Of a stretch of 64,000 bases of DNA, positions 35,364-46,566 are shown in pieces. The position numbers and the translations under genes were made by a program. The first letter of the stretch is position 1; every line of letters begins with the position of its first letter. The notes under the pieces are model-generated. The model saw only the letters and a list, made by a program, of their open reading frames with translations. It searched no databases and had not been told where the DNA came from. Source of the stretch: Actinoplanes sp. NBC_00393 (GTDB lineage Bacteria > Actinomycetota > Actinomycetes > Mycobacteriales > Micromonosporaceae); assembly GCF_036053395.1 (NCBI RefSeq), contig NZ_CP107942.1:5963501-6027500 (forward strand), given 5' to 3'.

Positions 35364-36734
35364 ATGAGGCGCATGGTCCTTTTTCGATCTGTCGCCGCTC
35401 TTCTGCTGCTCACGCCGGGTGTCGCCCACGCTCGGCCGCCGACACCGGCGCTCGACTGGGGCGACTGTCCGAAGGGCGGCGAGGCGGTGGAATGCGCCGA
35501 TCTGCGCCTGCCGGTCGACTGGTCAGAACCGGACGGCGAGACGTTCGAGCTGTCCGTGGCCCGGCGGACTGCGCCCCACCCGATCGGGACGCTGGTCTTC
35601 CTGCCGGGCGGGCCGGGCGACTCCGGGGTCAACCGGGTGATCGCCGGTGACCGGTTCAGCGACGAGTTGCTCGACCGGTTCGACATCGTGAGCCTCGATC
35701 CGCGTACCGTCGCCGGCAGTGAGGCCCCCACCTGCGCGCCGGCGCCGGTGTCGGAACGCCCGCCGGTGATCCTGCGCGACCAGGCCGACTTCGACGCCAC
35801 CGTGAAGCACAACCGCGCCTTCTGGGCGCGGTGCCGGGCCACCAGCGCGGTCTTCGACCACGCCGACACCAGGACCGCGGTGTACGACCTGGAAGCACTC
35901 CGCCGAGCCCTGGGCGAGTCCACCCTCACCCTCCACGGCAGCTCCTACGGCACGCTGCTCGGCCAGCAGTACGCCGAACGCTTCCCCGGCCGGGTCCGCG
36001 CGCTCACCCTGGAAGGCGTCTTCGACCACAGCCTGGACCTGCCCACCTTCGTCCGCACCCAGGCGCTCGCGGTGCAGGACTCGTTCGACGAGTTCGTGGC
36101 CTGGTGCGACCGGGCCGGCCCGTGCCCGCCCGACGTCCGCACCACCTGGCGTGCCGTTCTGGAACGGGCTGACCAGGGCGAATACGAGCCCTACACCGCG
36201 TTCGACGTGGCCGCCCTGCCGCTCGGCACCCTGCAGGAGCCCGACTGGCCGGCGCTGGCCGCCGCCATCACCGCCCTCGCCGAGGGCCGTACCGAAGGTG
36301 TCCTGCGCCCGCTGCCGCCACTGGCGCCCGCGATCGCCTGCGCCGACTTCCCGGTGCCGGTGCGCGACTTCCGCGAGTACCGCAGGCTGCTGCGGGCAGC
36401 CGCCCAGGCCGGACCGGACATCCGGTACGGCGCCGGCCTACTGGCGATCTCCACCTGCCTGGGCTGGCCGCAGCCGCCGGCCAACCCGCCGCACCCGCCG
36501 CGCATCCACACCCGGACGCCGGTGCTGCTGCTCAACGCCCGGCACGATCCGCGTACCGGTCATGAGTGGGCGGCGCACGTCGCCGCGCAGCTGGGCCGGC
36601 ACGGGCGGCTGGTCACCTACGAGGGCTGGGGGCACGGCGTCTACCAGGCCACCGACTGTACGGAGGCGGTCGTCGACCGATATCTGATCGATCTGACCGT
36701 CCCGCCGCGTGGATTCACCTGCCCGATTCGGTAG
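35364..36734 (+). CDS. Secreted S33-type peptidase / alpha-beta hydrolase
   Basis: 456 residues. Sec signal peptide (RRMVLFRSVAALLLLTPGVAHA). Alpha/beta hydrolase with oxyanion GGPGDSG, nucleophile GSSYGTLLGQQYAERFPG, Asp in LNARHDPRTG and His in EGWGHGVY. The arrangement (lid region, C-terminal TAP-like domain) fits the tripeptidyl aminopeptidase group of exported actinobacterial peptidases. ATG 35364; ATG 35373 is possible. Ends 10 bp before the first HEAT-repeat gene. Confidence 0.9.
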   Translation: MRRMVLFRSVAALLLLTPGVAHARPPTPALDWGDCPKGGEAVECADLRLPVDWSEPDGETFELSVARRTAPHPIGTLVFLPGGPGDSGVNRVIAGDRFSDELLDRFDIVSLDPRTVAGSEAPTCAPAPVSERPPVILRDQADFDATVKHNRAFWARCRATSAVFDHADTRTAVYDLEALRRALGESTLTLHGSSYGTLLGQQYAERFPGRVRALTLEGVFDHSLDLPTFVRTQALAVQDSFDEFVAWCDRAGPCPPDVRTTWRAVLERADQGEYEPYTAFDVAALPLGTLQEPDWPALAAAITALAEGRTEGVLRPLPPLAPAIACADFPVPVRDFREYRRLLRAAAQAGPDIRYGAGLLAISTCLGWPQPPANPPHPPRIHTRTPVLLLNARHDPRTGHEWAAHVAAQLGRHGRLVTYEGWGHGVYQATDCTEAVVDRYLIDLTVPPRGFTCPIR

Positions 36735-36744
36735 GTTGCGGTGC

Positions 36745-38388
36745 ATGCTGGATCTCGCGGACGACAGCGCACTGTACGAGCTGCGCGGCACCATCTGGCG
36801 CCAGTCGACGGTTGACCCCTCGACTGCGTCCACGGTTCCCCACCTGATCCGCCTGCTGGACGACGCGGACGCCAACACCGCGCTCGTCCTGGACGTGCTC
36901 AGCGACCTCGCCCCGGCCGGCGACGTGCCGGCCGGGCTGCCGGTCTACCTGCGGCTGCTGGCCGCACACCCCGACCCCGACGTCCGGGTCGCGGCGGCCG
37001 GCACCGTCGGCGCCCTCGGCCCGGACGTCGCGGGCGGCGCGGTGGCGGCGCTGCGGCAGGCCGCCGGCGGGGACACCGGCGAGATCGTCCGGCTCGCCGC
37101 GATCAACGCGCTCGCGGCCCGGGGTGAGGCGGTCGAGGAGTATCTGGGCAACTCATCGCCGCTGGCTCGGCTCGGGGCGGCTCTGGTGCTGGCGCGCACT
37201 GGTGACGCTCTGCCGGAGACGGTCAGCGCTGTTCTGGAACGGGACACGCCCGCCTGTCTGGAAGCGATCGGCCGGCTGCCAAACTTCGACGACGATCCGC
37301 TGATCTGGGTGCTGCGGGAGCTGGAGCACCGGCGTGACCTGCAGACCGAGCTGGTCAGCGCGTGGCTGCGGCACCCGGACCCGGTGGTTCGTGAGGGTGC
37401 CGCGTACGCCGCTGAGGAACCACTGATGCACTGGCGGCCCGCCGCCGGACTGCTGGCGCCGCTGCTGGCCGGCGCCCTGAGCGATCCGGCGCCGAAGGTC
37501 CGGTACTGGGCCGTGCGCAACCTGTCCCACTCCGGGCGGATCACCGCTGCCCACGCCGATGATCTCGCGGCTACCGGGGAGCTTTCGGCCATGATCGCGC
37601 TGGCCGGGCTGGGTGATCCGCGCGCGGACGCGTACCTGGCCGGGCTGCTGCGGTCGCTGCCGGATGCTGACCTGGAACGGCTGGGTGCGGCGATCGAGGC
37701 GCTCGGACCGTGGGCGACCGGCTGCCGGGCGGTGATCCTGGACGCTGTGGAGGTCGCGCCGGCCGGGCCGGTGCGGACCGCGCTGATCCGGGCTGCCCAG
37801 CGCATGGATCTTCCGGTGGGTGACCTGGTGCCGATGCTGCGGCGGGAGGCTTCCACGGATCCGCTCACCGTTGCGGGCATCCTCGGGGATCTCGGACCGG
37901 ACGCTGCGGACGCGCTGCCCGAGCTGGCGGTGCTGCGGAAGAGCGCTGACGCGCCGGTCCGTATTCGAGCGGCTCGGGCGCAGTGGCGGATCGCCGGCGA
38001 CGATCTCCTTGCGGTGTTGCGTGCGGAGATCGCGGAGCCGGAGGCTCTGACGGTGCTCGCCGAGCTCGGCCCGGCCGGTGCGCCGCTTGCCGAGCTGTTG
38101 CCGCCGCTGTTCACCAGCACCGTGCGGGCGGCGGTGGCCTACTGGCACGTCACAGGCGATGCGGCGCCGGTGGTTCCGGTTCTGCTCCGCCATCTGACCG
38201 GCGGACCGTCCGGTCTGATCGCGGTGGAATGCCTGGGCACGATCGGACCGGCCGCCGAGGCGGCGGTTCCGGTGCTGCGGGCGGCGGTCGAGTCGCCGTA
38301 CCGTCTTTCGCCCGCGGGCTATGACGGGGTTCGCCAGGACGAGGCGTGGCGCGACGCCTGCGCGGCAGCCCTGGCCCGCATCGGCTGA
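36745..38388 (+). CDS. HEAT-repeat protein, paralogue 1
   Basis: 547 residues built almost wholly of helical-pair repeats (PHLIRLLDDADANTALVLDVLSDLAP, RLLAAHPDPDVRVAAAGTVGALGPDV, RAAQRMDLPVGDLVPMLRRE...). No catalytic motif, signal or membrane segment: a protein-binding solenoid. Start at ATG 36745. It shares order and motifs with the next gene (TVDPSTASTVPHLIRLL against TVYEATAFAVPFLIRIL; ALGPWATGCRAVILDAVE against ALGPWATACRAVIIDAIE), so the pair arose by tandem duplication. Partner unknown. Confidence 0.88.
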   Translation: MLDLADDSALYELRGTIWRQSTVDPSTASTVPHLIRLLDDADANTALVLDVLSDLAPAGDVPAGLPVYLRLLAAHPDPDVRVAAAGTVGALGPDVAGGAVAALRQAAGGDTGEIVRLAAINALAARGEAVEEYLGNSSPLARLGAALVLARTGDALPETVSAVLERDTPACLEAIGRLPNFDDDPLIWVLRELEHRRDLQTELVSAWLRHPDPVVREGAAYAAEEPLMHWRPAAGLLAPLLAGALSDPAPKVRYWAVRNLSHSGRITAAHADDLAATGELSAMIALAGLGDPRADAYLAGLLRSLPDADLERLGAAIEALGPWATGCRAVILDAVEVAPAGPVRTALIRAAQRMDLPVGDLVPMLRREASTDPLTVAGILGDLGPDAADALPELAVLRKSADAPVRIRAARAQWRIAGDDLLAVLRAEIAEPEALTVLAELGPAGAPLAELLPPLFTSTVRAAVAYWHVTGDAAPVVPVLLRHLTGGPSGLIAVECLGTIGPAAEAAVPVLRAAVESPYRLSPAGYDGVRQDEAWRDACAAALARIG

Positions 38389-38420
38389 TTCTGTCGTACC
38401 CGGCGGCTAGGTTGCCGGGC

Positions 38421-40577
38421 ATGGTGGACGACCTGGCGACGGTGGACTGGGCTGCGCTGACCCATGCGTACGGGTCTGCGGACGACGTGCCGGACCTGCT
38501 GCGGGGCCTGGCCGAGGGCAGCGAGAAGGCTCTGACCGAGCTCTACGGCAACATCTGGCACCAGGGGACGGTGTATGAGGCGACGGCGTTTGCGGTGCCG
38601 TTCCTGATCCGCATCCTGGAGGCGCCGGCCGCCGACCCTGCAGGCGTGCTCGGCCTGCTCGGCTCGATCGCCCACGGCACCTCCTACATGGACGTGCACC
38701 GCGAGTTGCTGCCCAGCTCCCAGCGCGACACCGCCGAGACGCATTCGCAGATGGACGCCGAGCTCAGCTGGGTGGCGGCCGCAGCCCGAGCCGTGGCCGC
38801 CGGGACGCCGGTCTACCTGCGACTGCTCGCCGGCCACCCGGACGAGTCAGTCCGGGCTGCGGCCGCCCAGCTGCTGGGCGACATCGGCAGCGATTCCAAC
38901 CGCACCGGCTCGCCTGATATCGGCTCGGCCGCGATTGCCGGGCTGCGGCGGGCCGCCGCCGGGGACCGCAGCGATCTGGTCCGGGCCCGTGCTGTCCTGT
39001 CGCTTCGCGCTGATACCGCGCCGTTCCTCGCCGACCCCGAGCCCCTCCCGCGCCTGGCCGCCGCGATCATGAACGCGGCGCCGGCCGAGCCGATGCCCGA
39101 GCCGGTCGCGCGGATCATCGAGCGGGAGGCGCCCGCCTGCCTGTCCCGGATCCAGCGGCTGCCCGGCGGTGGCAGCAACGGCCTGACCTGGGTCATCGAC
39201 TCCGTCGCGCGGCACCCACAGCTGCAGATCCGGTTGCTCACCGCCTGGCTGCGGCATCCCGATAGACCGATCCGCGAGGCCGCCGCCCATGCTGTCACCG
39301 GGCCCTTGCACACCTGGCGGGCCGCTGCGGCCGGGCTCGTGCCCGCGCTGATCGCCGCCCAGCAGGACCCCAGCGAAGCAGTCCGCACGATCGCCCTGCA
39401 GCACCTGGCCGCCGCCGCACAGGCCGCCGCCGGCTTGGTACCGGCCGATGCCGGGCGGAAGGCCGCCGACCCTGAAGACTTGCCGCTGGCCGACGCCGGG
39501 CAGACGGCCGCCGACGCTGCCGACTTGCTGCCGGCCGACGCCGGGCAGACGGCCGCCGACGCTGCCGACTTGCTGCCGGCCGACGCCGGGCGGACGGCCG
39601 CTGACCTGTTGCTGGCTACCGCCGAGCGCGGGCCGATGCACGATGAGAGCCTGGTGTGGGCGTCCGACAGCACGGTGGGTGCCGCCGCGCTGACCGCGCT
39701 CTGCCGTCTGCGCGATCCCCGCGCCGACGCGGTGCTGGCCACGCTGCTTCAGCAGCGCCCGTTGCCGATGGCCGGGATGGAGGACGCCGTCGCGGCTCTC
39801 GGCCCGTGGGCGACGGCGTGCCGAGCGGTGATCATCGACGCGATCGAGGCGGCCGAGACCGGCTATCAGCGCGCCCGGCTGATCCGGGCGGCCGGGCGGC
39901 TCGGCGCCGATCCGGCCGCGCTCGCGCCCGTGCTGCGGCGGCAGGTGGCCGACCATCCGTACTCGGCGGGCACGCTACTCGGCGATCTCGGCCCGGCCGC
40001 CGCCGCGGCGCTGCCCGAGCTGACCGCGATGCGCGCCGGCGACGACCCCACACGGCAGCGGATCGCCGCGCGAGCGCTGTGGCGGATCACCGGCGACCTG
40101 GACGGTCTGCTCGCTCTACTCCGCGAGCAGATCCGTGAGCTTCACGCCCTCGAGATTCTGGCCGAGGTGGGCGCGGCTGGTTCCGCGCTCGCCGGGCTGC
40201 TTCCGCCGATGTTCGACAGCGACTACGAGTGGCGGGCCATCCACGCCGCCGCCGCTTACTGGCATCTCACCGGCGACGCCGAGCCGGTGGTCCCGGTGCT
40301 GCTCCGCTACGTCACCGCCGTCCCCTGGGGAGTGCTGGCCGTGCGCACGCTGGCCGCGATCGGACCGGCCGCCGCAGCTGCCGTCCCGCTGCTGCAGCAG
40401 CACGTCGACTCGCCGTACCGTGCCGTCGGCTGGCGCTGGGGCAGCTCCGACGGCCTGATCGCCGAGGACGACGGCTGGGTGGCGGCCTGCCGCTATGCGC
40501 TGGACCGGATCCGGAACGAGACACCCGATCCCGGCTGGCCGCAGGTGCAGCTGCCCGAAGCGACCCACCAACCGTGA
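38421..40577 (+). CDS. HEAT-repeat protein, paralogue 2, with internal 15-residue repeat
   Basis: 718 residues, HEAT-type solenoid paralogous to the preceding gene but ~170 residues longer. The extra sequence includes a PVYLRLLAGHPDESVRAAAAQLLGDIG repeat and, near residues 340-395 (about 39440-39610), an Ala-rich insertion with ADAGQTAADAADLLP repeated two to three times at a 15-residue (45-bp) period. Its last codons (LPEATHQP) fall in the first unit of a 51-bp DNA repeat. ATG 38421, 32 bp after paralogue 1. Confidence 0.88.
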   Translation: MVDDLATVDWAALTHAYGSADDVPDLLRGLAEGSEKALTELYGNIWHQGTVYEATAFAVPFLIRILEAPAADPAGVLGLLGSIAHGTSYMDVHRELLPSSQRDTAETHSQMDAELSWVAAAARAVAAGTPVYLRLLAGHPDESVRAAAAQLLGDIGSDSNRTGSPDIGSAAIAGLRRAAAGDRSDLVRARAVLSLRADTAPFLADPEPLPRLAAAIMNAAPAEPMPEPVARIIEREAPACLSRIQRLPGGGSNGLTWVIDSVARHPQLQIRLLTAWLRHPDRPIREAAAHAVTGPLHTWRAAAAGLVPALIAAQQDPSEAVRTIALQHLAAAAQAAAGLVPADAGRKAADPEDLPLADAGQTAADAADLLPADAGQTAADAADLLPADAGRTAADLLLATAERGPMHDESLVWASDSTVGAAALTALCRLRDPRADAVLATLLQQRPLPMAGMEDAVAALGPWATACRAVIIDAIEAAETGYQRARLIRAAGRLGADPAALAPVLRRQVADHPYSAGTLLGDLGPAAAAALPELTAMRAGDDPTRQRIAARALWRITGDLDGLLALLREQIRELHALEILAEVGAAGSALAGLLPPMFDSDYEWRAIHAAAAYWHLTGDAEPVVPVLLRYVTAVPWGVLAVRTLAAIGPAAAAAVPLLQQHVDSPYRAVGWRWGSSDGLIAEDDGWVAACRYALDRIRNETPDPGWPQVQLPEATHQP

Positions 40578-40690
40578 CGACCGGCCGACCGCAGGTGGCA
40601 AGTGCCCGAAGCGACCCACCAACCGTGACGACCGGCCGGCCGCACGTGGCAAGTGCCCGAAGCGACCGATCAACCGCGACGAAACGCGTG
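40552..40690. repeat. 51-bp tandem repeat, about three units
   Basis: TGCCCGAAGCGACC recurs at 40552, 40603 and 40654, exactly 51 bp apart, each followed by (C)ACCAACCGTGACGACCGG-like sequence; the third unit is partial. The first unit encodes the C-terminus of the HEAT paralogue 2, the others are untranslated. Confidence 0.8.
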
Positions 40691-40721
40691 CGGCCGCCCG
40701 GAACACCAGGCGGCCGCACGC
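40686..40721. terminator. Strong bidirectional hairpin
   Basis: Perfect 13-bp stem GCGTGCGGCCGCC (40686-40698) and its complement (40709-40721), 10-nt loop, between the convergent HEAT and Nudix genes. Confidence 0.75.
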
Positions 40722-40731
40722 GGATTCACAC

Positions 40732-41310
40732 TCAGTTCGCCGGCAGCAGCTTCCAGCCGGAGTCGCGGGCACGGGCCGCGGCCAGCAGCCCGGCCACCGC
40801 CGCCGCGTTCGTGATCTCGCCGCGGAAGATCATGGCGACGGCGTCGTCGAGGGCCACGCGCCGGACCTCCAGGTCGGCCTCCTCGGCGGTCCGGGCGTGC
40901 CGGTCCGCCTCGGGCACCGGCGCCAGGTCGCGGGCCAGGAACACCCGCACCCACTCGTCGGAGAACCCCGGCGACGTGTGCAGGTCGATCAGCGGCTCGA
41001 TCCGGCCGGCCGTGAGGTCCGCCTCCTCGGCCAGCTCCCGCGCCGCGGTCAACGCCTCGTCCTCGCCCGCCACGTCACGCAGGCCGGCCGGAAGCTCCCA
41101 GAGCCGCTGCCGGACTGCATGCCGGTACTGCTTGATCAGCACGACCTTGTCGTCCTCGTCGAGGGCGACCACCACGACCGCGCCCTGGTTCTCCACCACG
41201 TCGCGATCGGCGGTGCTGCCGTCGGACATCGTCACGGCGTCGGTGAAGACCGTGAAGATCGCCCCTTCGAACCGTTCGACACGCGACACCGTCTCGTGCT
41301 CGAACGCCAT
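40732..41310 (-). CDS. Nudix hydrolase, ADP-ribose pyrophosphatase type
   Basis: 192 residues. Nudix box region WELPAGLRDVAGEDEALTAARELAEEADL has the catalytic RExxEE; the SPGFSDEWVRVFLARDL segment after it is typical of ADP-ribose pyrophosphatases. It cleaves ADP-ribose-like nucleoside diphosphates. ATG 41310 directly follows the pyrG stop with one base between them, so it is the last gene of the pyrG unit. This pyrG-Nudix-xerD order is conserved, but here HEAT and other genes separate it from xerD. Confidence 0.92.
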   Translation of the reverse strand: MAFEHETVSRVERFEGAIFTVFTDAVTMSDGSTADRDVVENQGAVVVVALDEDDKVVLIKQYRHAVRQRLWELPAGLRDVAGEDEALTAARELAEEADLTAGRIEPLIDLHTSPGFSDEWVRVFLARDLAPVPEADRHARTAEEADLEVRRVALDDAVAMIFRGEITNAAAVAGLLAAARARDSGWKLLPAN

Positions 41311-41311
41311 G

Positions 41312-43078
<1,767 letters not shown>

Positions 43079-43145
43079 TCACCGTAACACTGATTGCCGC
43101 GCGCGCCATGTTCGGGCTGGTCGGCGTGCGTGTCACCTTGGGCCG

Positions 43146-45380
43146 TTACGGCACCACTACTGGATCTTCGTCGGATTTGCGCAACGACGGTCCGCCCGGC
43201 CCGTCCGTTTCGCCCGGCGGCGGGGTCCGGTCAGCGGCGTGCAACAACACCCGCAACGCGGTCAGCACGGCCACCGGCACCGCCAGAGCCGCCGCCGCGC
43301 CGGCCGCACCCACGGCCGTGCCGCCGAGCACCCCGCCGATCAGCGTGGCCACCGCTGTGCCGGCCAGCCCCGCGCGGACCGCCGGATGCAGGCCGTAGAC
43401 CCGGTTCAGCCCGCCCCACGGCGAGAACTGGCAGAACAGCAGCATCAGCGCACCGGCCAGCGCCAGCAGCGTCAGCGGGCTGTCCAGCAGCGCCTGCCCG
43501 TTCGCCGCGGCCGCCCGCTGCATCGCCGGTCCGGCGGTGCCGTTGCCCAGCGCCGTCAGGAAGCGTCCGAGCGTGCCCTGCTCCACCGGCAGCCGGCTCA
43601 GGTCGAGCATCGCGAACCCGGCTGTCACTGCGAGCCCGGCCACCGCGGCCCAGGCGAACCGCGGGAACGTCAGCCAGCCGCCCGTACTGATCGCCGCCGC
43701 CACGCACACCCCGGCCGTCACCGCGATCGCGCCCACCGGGTCCGCACCCAGGTACGGGCTGCCGACCATGACCACGCCGATCCCGCCGAAGAACACGATC
43801 ACCACCGGCCGCCAGCGCCGGCTCACCCCCTGGGCCAGGCAGCCGGCCAGCAGCAGCAGACCGGCCACGAAGATCCCCAGCCCGACACTGCCCAGCCCGG
43901 CGTAGCGGACCCCGTGCAGCGCCGAGTACCCGGCCACCCCGTTGAGCTGGAGCCGGGCGCCGGTGAGCAGGTCCACGGCGACCACCAGGACGCTGATCGC
44001 CGCCACCGCCGCCATCGGCCAGAGGGTGAGCGGATAGCGCGGCGACAGCCGGATCAGCAGGGTGCCGAGCACCATCACCGCCGCCGTCGCCGACCCGAAC
44101 ACCCAGGCCGGGTGTTCGGCGTTCCACCACGGCACCAGGTCGGCGACCAGCGCCGCCGGAATGGCCAGGCCGGCCGCGATCAGCGCCGCCTCGGCCGCCG
44201 CGACCAGCCGGGCCGGTGGCAGCGGCGGACCGGCCGGGCCGGCGTGCCGGCGGGCCCGGATCAGCACCGGCACCACCGCGGCGAAGAGCACGAACTGCAC
44301 GATCGCCAGCACGGTGAAGAAGATCTCGGCCACCCCGCGCTGGGCGATCGCCCGGCGGTCGGCGTCCTGGCTGCCCTGCATCGCGGCGGCCGGGTCAGCC
44401 GGGCGGCCCTCGGAGACCGTCGCCGCGTACCCGTTGAACAGCTTCTCCGGCGACGGCCGGCCCAGCGCCGACAGCACCGTGGGTGCCAGATCGACCAGTT
44501 GGAGGTAGCCGTCGCGGCCGGTGCCCGCCGAGGTCAGCCAGCCGCCCTCCCAGCCCGGTCCCTCGGCGATCGCCACGTGCAGCCGTGAGGTGCGCTCGGT
44601 CTCCGACACCCCGGCGATCACCATGAGTGACCGTTCCGGACGGGCGTCCAGCACCCGGGCCAGGGTCGCGTCGGCCGCGGCCACCGCAGCCTGCCGTTCC
44701 ACGCCGCTGCCGGCGATCGTGCCCAGGTCGATGATGCTCAGCACACAGTCGTCGAGCAGCGAGGCCGGCTCATCGGGCAGTTCGGGCAGGTAGTTGTCGA
44801 CCCGGCCGAACGGGCGGGCGGCTGCGATCGCCGCGCCCGGCCCGACGGCCACCGTGCAGCGCACCGACTCGGCCAGCGCGCCGGGCGTCGTGCCGTACGG
44901 CAACCGGTCCTGATTCGTCCGCACCACGGTCCGCTGGTCGACCAGGTTCGCCCCGAACCCGTCCGGCTGGGTCAACTCAGGCTCCGCCGGCGGGCACCGG
45001 CCGGTGACAGCACGGGTGTCCCAGGCCGCGTAGTTGCCCGCACCCAGCGTCAGCCAGCCGTCCGACGGGCAGGTCACCCCGTGCGCCGAACGCACCGACA
45101 GCCAGCCCACCGAACCGCGGGTCGCCTCCTGCCACAGTGCGGGGGTCCGCTGCGGGTCCAGGTCCTCCCAGCGCAGCCCGGCCGCGGCGGCCACCACCAC
45201 GTAGTCGGCGCGGCCCCGGCGGTCCTGTTCGGCGGGGCTGATCGTCAGCCCGAGCAGGCTGGCCACCGCCACCAGCGCGACCAGCAGATACGGCACCCAG
45301 GCCCGGGGGCGGCGGCCGCGGCGGGTGCCGGGACGGCGTACCCGGCGCTGCTGGTCCAGCCACTCCGGGATCGCGATCAC
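43146..45380 (-). CDS. Large membrane protein with alkaline-phosphatase-like N-terminal domain
   Basis: 744 residues. One N-terminal helix (PYLLVALVAVASLLGLTI), then a ~300-residue extracytoplasmic domain with traits of the alkaline phosphatase/sulfatase fold (VVVAAAAGLRWEDLDP, GYLQLVDLAPTVLSALGRPSP, LFNGYAA), then about eleven helices. Reaction unknown; its place between pyrG, GT4 and murJ genes suggests an envelope-polymer role. GTG start overlaps the GT4 stop as GTGA. Confidence 0.82.
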   Translation of the reverse strand: MIAIPEWLDQQRRVRRPGTRRGRRPRAWVPYLLVALVAVASLLGLTISPAEQDRRGRADYVVVAAAAGLRWEDLDPQRTPALWQEATRGSVGWLSVRSAHGVTCPSDGWLTLGAGNYAAWDTRAVTGRCPPAEPELTQPDGFGANLVDQRTVVRTNQDRLPYGTTPGALAESVRCTVAVGPGAAIAAARPFGRVDNYLPELPDEPASLLDDCVLSIIDLGTIAGSGVERQAAVAAADATLARVLDARPERSLMVIAGVSETERTSRLHVAIAEGPGWEGGWLTSAGTGRDGYLQLVDLAPTVLSALGRPSPEKLFNGYAATVSEGRPADPAAAMQGSQDADRRAIAQRGVAEIFFTVLAIVQFVLFAAVVPVLIRARRHAGPAGPPLPPARLVAAAEAALIAAGLAIPAALVADLVPWWNAEHPAWVFGSATAAVMVLGTLLIRLSPRYPLTLWPMAAVAAISVLVVAVDLLTGARLQLNGVAGYSALHGVRYAGLGSVGLGIFVAGLLLLAGCLAQGVSRRWRPVVIVFFGGIGVVMVGSPYLGADPVGAIAVTAGVCVAAAISTGGWLTFPRFAWAAVAGLAVTAGFAMLDLSRLPVEQGTLGRFLTALGNGTAGPAMQRAAAANGQALLDSPLTLLALAGALMLLFCQFSPWGGLNRVYGLHPAVRAGLAGTAVATLIGGVLGGTAVGAAGAAAALAVPVAVLTALRVLLHAADRTPPPGETDGPGGPSLRKSDEDPVVVP

Positions 45381-46489
45381 CGGCGAACCGCCGAGACCTC
45401 GGCATACGCGGCGCGTACGCCGGAAACCACATCGACCTCGGTCGGCCAGGTGGCGGCCTGCCGGGGCCCGCGGGCCGCGTAGTCGGCCCGCAGCTGCGGG
45501 TCGGCCAGCATCCGCCGCACCGCCTGGTCGAGCGCGTCCAGGTCCTTCGGCGGGATCAGCATCGCGGCGTCGCCGACCAGGCCCGGCAGCCCGCCGACCG
45601 CGGTCGTGATCAGCGGCACCCCGGCGTGCAGCGCCTCCTGCGCGAACAGCTGGCGCGCCTCCCAGTCACTGGTGACCACCGCCAGGTCCGCGCCGAGCAG
45701 CAGGTCCGGCACGTCGGTGCGGTGCCCGAGCAGGTGGAACGGCGCGTGCACCCGGGACGCCTGCTGCGCCAGCGGCATGTAGCTCGGCCCGGAACCGGCC
45801 ACCGCCACCACCGGGGCCGGATCCAGCTCGCGCCACCGGGCCGCCGCGTCGACCAGCAGGTCGTAGTGCTTCTGCGGGTGCAGCCGGCCGACCGACAGGA
45901 TCAGCGGCGTCTCCGGCTTGAGCCGGAACTCCGCGCGCACCGCCGCCCGCGAACGCCGCGGCGGCGCCATCTCCGGCGCGGCGACCGGCCCCAGCCGCGC
46001 GTTCTTCGCGCCGAGCGCGAGCGCGCGCTCCACCAGGTCCTCCGAGGCGCCGAGGGTCAGCGCGGCGTTGCGCGCCACGATCCGCTCGACCAGGGCGCCG
46101 GCCTGGCCGCGCAGGCCCTTGGCCAGCACGGCGTTGTGCCAGGAAGCGATCAGGGGTACGCCGGTGCGCGCGATCGACACCACGAAAGCAGCCCGCAGCC
46201 CGTGCGCGTGGATCACCTCAGCGTCCCGCCCGGCGATCGCCCGGCGCAGCGCCCGGATCGCGCCGGAGTCCTGCGGCCCCGGGTCGGCCGGGATCTCCAC
46301 CGGCGCGAAATCCACCCCGGACGCGCTGAAGCCGTAGTGCTCGTCGGTGGCCGCCGGCCCGCAGACCAGCACCCGGCAACCGGCCGCCAGCAGGCCCCGG
46401 GCCAGCGAGGCGACGTGCCCGCCGGTGCCGCCGGTGGCGGATCCCAGCACCAGCACGACCGAGCCGCACCAACCGTCGTCGCCGCTCAC
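45377..46489 (-). CDS. Glycosyltransferase family 4
   Basis: 370 residues from GTG 46489 (GGAGGA 9 nt upstream); the ORF extends to GTG 46513. GT-B fold: LGSATGGTGGHVASLARGLLAAG at the start, HAHGLRAAFV, ILSVGRLHPQKHYDLLVDAAA, and the EX7E-type SDWEARQLFAQEALHAGVPLITTAVGG. It moves a nucleotide-activated sugar to an unknown acceptor, probably for an envelope glycan. Coupled to the following membrane gene. Confidence 0.9.
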   Translation of the reverse strand: MSGDDGWCGSVVLVLGSATGGTGGHVASLARGLLAAGCRVLVCGPAATDEHYGFSASGVDFAPVEIPADPGPQDSGAIRALRRAIAGRDAEVIHAHGLRAAFVVSIARTGVPLIASWHNAVLAKGLRGQAGALVERIVARNAALTLGASEDLVERALALGAKNARLGPVAAPEMAPPRRSRAAVRAEFRLKPETPLILSVGRLHPQKHYDLLVDAAARWRELDPAPVVAVAGSGPSYMPLAQQASRVHAPFHLLGHRTDVPDLLLGADLAVVTSDWEARQLFAQEALHAGVPLITTAVGGLPGLVGDAAMLIPPKDLDALDQAVRRMLADPQLRADYAARGPRQAATWPTEVDVVSGVRAAYAEVSAVRR

Positions 46490-46566
46490 GCCCTGTGTTC
46501 CTCCCTCGCGCACGTCGCCAAAAGCTTGTCATCGCCGGTGGCCGGGCCGGACACGGCCCCGGCGAG

